From Candidatus Latescibacterota bacterium (GTDB lineage Bacteria > Latescibacterota > UBA2968 > UBA8231), in assembly GCA_022826515.1 (NCBI GenBank), contig JAJDUT010000017.1, positions 47,096-111,095 of the forward strand: 64,000 bases of DNA. The letters run 5' to 3'. Made by a program: the position numbers and the translations under genes. The notes beneath the pieces were generated by a model. The model worked only from the letters and a program-made list of their open reading frames with translations, was not told the origin of the DNA and made no database searches. Of the stretch, positions 61,715-64,000 are shown in pieces (within the stretch, counting starts at the first letter, position 1; each line of letters begins with the position of its first letter).

Positions 61715-62596
61715 TCATACGTTAAGCCCAAAGGCCTCCACCTGCGCCAACAGCGTCTCGCGTTCCTCGGGACGCACGGGTCGCAACGGACGCCGCGGGT
61801 TGCCGCACTCCATTCCTATGCGCTGACTGACCACGGCCAAGATGCTGCCGAAATAGCCAAATTGCGCCACTGTGCGGTGAAAGGCGCTAGCCCGTTCCTG
61901 AGCCTGTTTTGCGGCGGCCAGATCGCCCTCCTGATAGGCATTCCAAACGTCCATCCACAGTTCCGGGGCCGCGCACAAAGGACCATCGACCGACCCAACG
62001 GCCCCGACGGTCATGGCCGGCAACATCAGCCTGCCGCTGCCGATAAAGGCGTCTAGCCCCATGCCGACGAATTCGATCAGGTTAGCGAATACCGGCGACG
62101 AATGTTTCAAACCGGTAGTCTGCGGGACTTCATCCACTAGGCGCTGCATCAGGGCCGGACTGACATCGAGACCGGTGCAGCCAGGCAAATTGTAGATGAA
62201 CAACGGCCGGTCGGCCGCAGCCCCCACGGCCCGATAGTATTCTACCACGCCATCGTCGTCGCCTTGGTAGAAAAAGGGCGGCACCGCGCAGATAGCTTCT
62301 ACTCCGGCTTGCGCTGCATGAGCCGCCAGTTTCTCAGCCCGCGCCGTAGTATTGGCTCCCACGTGCATGATGACTTGGGTGCGTCCCGCATTCTGGTCGG
62401 CAGAGATCTCGGCGATGCGCTGGTTCTCCTCGTCGTCGAGCAAGACGCTCTCGCCGGTGCCGCCAGCGACCCAAAAGCCGTGGACGCCGGCTTGTATATT
62501 GAACTCCATGGTGGCGCGGAAGGCCTCTTCGTTTAGCGTGCCATCCTCGTTTTTCGGACTGATGATCGCCGGCACTACCCCGTGGAATTGTCCCAT
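61715..62596 (-). CDS. Dihydrodipicolinate synthase / N-acetylneuraminate lyase family aldolase (293 aa)
   Basis: TIM barrel forming a Schiff base: AGGTGESVLLDDEE binds the keto-acid, FIYNLPGCTGLD has the catalytic Tyr and TGLKHSSPVF the Lys. The DapA/NanA family covers many sugar-acid lyases; proximity to an RbsABC-type importer and a Gfo/Idh/MocA enzyme favours sugar catabolism over lysine synthesis. ATG 62596 follows AAGGAGG, so the longer frame upstream is not used. Confidence 0.87.
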   Translation of the reverse strand: MGQFHGVVPAIISPKNEDGTLNEEAFRATMEFNIQAGVHGFWVAGGTGESVLLDDEENQRIAEISADQNAGRTQVIMHVGANTTARAEKLAAHAAQAGVEAICAVPPFFYQGDDDGVVEYYRAVGAAADRPLFIYNLPGCTGLDVSPALMQRLVDEVPQTTGLKHSSPVFANLIEFVGMGLDAFIGSGRLMLPAMTVGAVGSVDGPLCAAPELWMDVWNAYQEGDLAAAKQAQERASAFHRTVAQFGYFGSILAVVSQRIGMECGNPRRPLRPVRPEERETLLAQVEAFGLNV

Positions 62597-62715
62597 GTTT
62601 TCCTCCTTAGTACCTCTATTGTTATAATACCTCTGCACCCTTATGTGCCGAGGCAGACCACGCTCAATATAGGCGTCGATTTCTCGGCTTCCAACACTCA
62701 GACTAGGAGGATGAT

Positions 62716-63885
62716 ATGAAGACCTATCGCGTGGCCATACTAGGTTGCCGTGGCCGCGGCACGGCCGCAGCACGCGCGTACCACGCCCACCCCCGCACGG
62801 AAATCGTCGCTCTCTGCGACCTCGTGCAAGACCTACTCGACACCCTAGGCGACGAACTCGGGGTCGCGGCCCGCTACACCGATCTAGATGCGATGATCGG
62901 CCAGCACCAACCCGACATCGTCGCCATTCCCACCGGCACGGAATTCCACCATTCGCTGGCCCTGCGAGTGCTCGAATACGGCACCCACATCGACATTGAA
63001 AAACCCCTGTGCGTCGATTGCCAGCAGGCCGACGAGGTGCTGGCCAAGGCCCGCGCAAAAAACGCGCGCATCGCCGTGCATCACCAAGGGCGCGTCGGCG
63101 TCTATATGAAAGCCGTGGCCAGAGCCTTGGCCGGGGGACGCATCGGCCAGTTGCGCCACATCCACGGCCACGGCAAGACCTACTACGGCGGCTACAACCT
63201 AATGAACATCGGCACCCACATGATCAACAACATGCTCAAGGTCGCTGGCCCGTGCCACAGCGTCGTAGCCACTGCCACTACCGATGGACACCCCATCACC
63301 CCGACGGATGTGGTGCCCTCCCCGCAGGGCATGGGCACCATCGCTGGCGAACACATCACGGCGACGCTCAGCTTTGCCGACGGCGTCACCGCAACCCTCC
63401 TGCAACACCGCTTTCCCACCTCGGTCAATCCGGTGATAGAATTCTGCGGCACCGAAGGCCGCTTAGTGCTCTCGCAGCTCGTCTGGAAAAGGGACCTCGG
63501 CGCGTTCCTGCTGCCGCAGCCGCACTACGCCCTCAACGACCAAAGGGAACCTTGGGAAGTGCTCCCGCCCATCTACTGCGAGAGCTACGATCCGCAGAGT
63601 TCGGCCCACCCGGACGACTTCGCCTATGTAGAGGAGTACGTCGCAGCACTCGACGAAGGCCGCGAACACGAATGCAGCGGCCAAGCCGGCCATCACATCG
63701 TGGAAATCATGATGGGCATCTTCGAGTCCGCCGCGTACGGCAAACGAGTGGATTTACCCCAACAGGACCGCGCCCATCCCCTCCTGCGCTGGCGAAGCGA
63801 AAACGGCCTACCTCCACCCGATCCCATGCCGCGTCCCTACGCCGAGTGGCTGGCGGCAGAGGACGTGCGTCTGGGGCGCGGGTAG
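62716..63885 (+). CDS. Gfo/Idh/MocA family oxidoreductase (389 aa)
   Basis: Rossmann start VAILGCRGRGTAAARAYHAH, then the conserved DIEKPLCVDCQQADEVLAKA, and a C-terminal domain with MNIGTHMINNMLKVAGPCHS. Similar proteins act on sugars, sugar acids or inositols. AGGAGG 6 bases before ATG 62716. Divergent from the DapA-type lyase with a 119-base shared control region, which suggests joint regulation. The stop codon lies inside a GTAGGGGC hairpin. Confidence 0.88.
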   Translation: MKTYRVAILGCRGRGTAAARAYHAHPRTEIVALCDLVQDLLDTLGDELGVAARYTDLDAMIGQHQPDIVAIPTGTEFHHSLALRVLEYGTHIDIEKPLCVDCQQADEVLAKARAKNARIAVHHQGRVGVYMKAVARALAGGRIGQLRHIHGHGKTYYGGYNLMNIGTHMINNMLKVAGPCHSVVATATTDGHPITPTDVVPSPQGMGTIAGEHITATLSFADGVTATLLQHRFPTSVNPVIEFCGTEGRLVLSQLVWKRDLGAFLLPQPHYALNDQREPWEVLPPIYCESYDPQSSAHPDDFAYVEEYVAALDEGREHECSGQAGHHIVEIMMGIFESAAYGKRVDLPQQDRAHPLLRWRSENGLPPPDPMPRPYAEWLAAEDVRLGRG

Positions 63886-63909
63886 GGGCGACCGACCGGT
63901 CGCCCCTAC
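63882..63909. repeat. GTAGGGGC-type hairpin repeat, copy 3
   Basis: GTAGGGGCGACC and GGTCGCCCCTAC pair perfectly over 12 bp around GACC. The TAG of the oxidoreductase stop codon is part of the left arm. Best-formed of the three copies. Confidence 0.8.
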
Positions 63910-63911
63910 GG

Positions 63912-63944
63912 CATCTGTCTGCGTCCATAGGCGGATTATCTCGG
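63912..63944. repeat. CATCTGCG-type dispersed repeat, copy 3
   Basis: CATCTGTCTGCGTCCATAGG, then CGGATTATCTCGGG, directly beside the hairpin repeat. The remaining bases to 64000 show nothing I can identify. Confidence 0.55.
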
Positions 63945-64000
63945 GAGTATCTGTGTTGTGTGTCAAGCCTTTTTTATCCTGCTTTGGCTTGGTGTTGCAC

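Noticed and set aside
62597..63058. N-terminal extension of the DapA-type lyase
   Set aside because: Antisense to the divergent oxidoreductase gene and low-complexity; AAGGAGG before ATG 62596 fixes the start.

Overview
The window looks like a chromosomal stretch of a free-living, GC-rich, Gram-negative bacterium of the FCB superphylum, most like Latescibacterota or a relative. Two tandem secreted FG-GAP proteins end in the YPNPFNP-type domain typical of type IX secretion. There are lipoproteins with lipoboxes, a histone-H1-like SWIB protein, and many Gfo/Idh/MocA, sulfatase, RraA, amidohydrolase and 2-hydroxyacid dehydrogenase genes. The phylum is inferred from gene content only. GTG and TTG starts and 4-bp stop/start overlaps are common. 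Layout: 1-4.04 kb holds two paralogous surface FG-GAP proteins around an 88-aa secreted peptide with eight cysteines. 4.28-6.64 kb encodes a flavoprotein fused to a membrane polyferredoxin. 6.6-14.9 kb, mostly minus strand, has a glycine-zipper membrane protein, polyphosphate:AMP phosphotransferase, aroC (plus), an Ldh2-type dehydrogenase, carA, a CNNM/CBS protein and the SWIB protein. 15.15-29.87 kb is a long plus-strand housekeeping block: proC-hisH-hisF-proB-ftsB-recO-glyS, tRNA-Leu(UAG), tig-clpP-clpX-engB-serA-purA-prpB-prpC. 29.87-33.8 kb carries DUF4416, a type III PLP amino-acid aldolase or racemase, an RraA-like protein and a sulfatase. 33.9-39.6 kb is a modular accessory (defence-like) locus. 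Three diverged copies of the 5' end of a glycosidase-like gene (A, B, C) bracket two modules. Module 1 is a two-gene HEPN unit. Module 2 is an internally deleted MmeI-like restriction-modification gene, a winged-helix/deoxyribosyltransferase-like protein and an AAA ATPase. Copy B also keeps the last 12 codons of an AAA ATPase like the one at the end of module 2, so the boundary AAA-stop/glycosidase-start has been duplicated. 40.5-42.9 kb is a MATE transporter plus an oxidoreductase. 43.2-49.4 kb is a second accessory stretch: small enzymes and, inserted between a flavin reductase and a small ART-like gene, a two-gene restriction-modification unit bracketed by 113-bp direct repeats copied from the 3' end of the reductase. 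No recombinase gene is visible in either island. 49.5-64 kb is catabolic and surface-related: amidohydrolase, methyltransferase, 2-hydroxyacid dehydrogenase, two MNT/HEPN pairs, an FG-GAP propeller protein, a sulfatase-like hydrolase coupled to a repeat lipoprotein, a ribose-type ABC transporter with a nucleotidyltransferase pair between its permease and ATPase genes, a DapA-type lyase and another Gfo/Idh/MocA enzyme. Three families of short dispersed repeats lie between genes: GTAGGGGC hairpins, CATCTGCG repeats and CCCATAAATCC repeats. The strongest candidates for something undescribed are the repeat-bracketed defence modules (A/B/C and the 113-bp pair), the HEPN two-gene unit, the zinc-ribbon methylase with its candidate PD-(D/E)XK partner, and the eight-cysteine secreted peptide.
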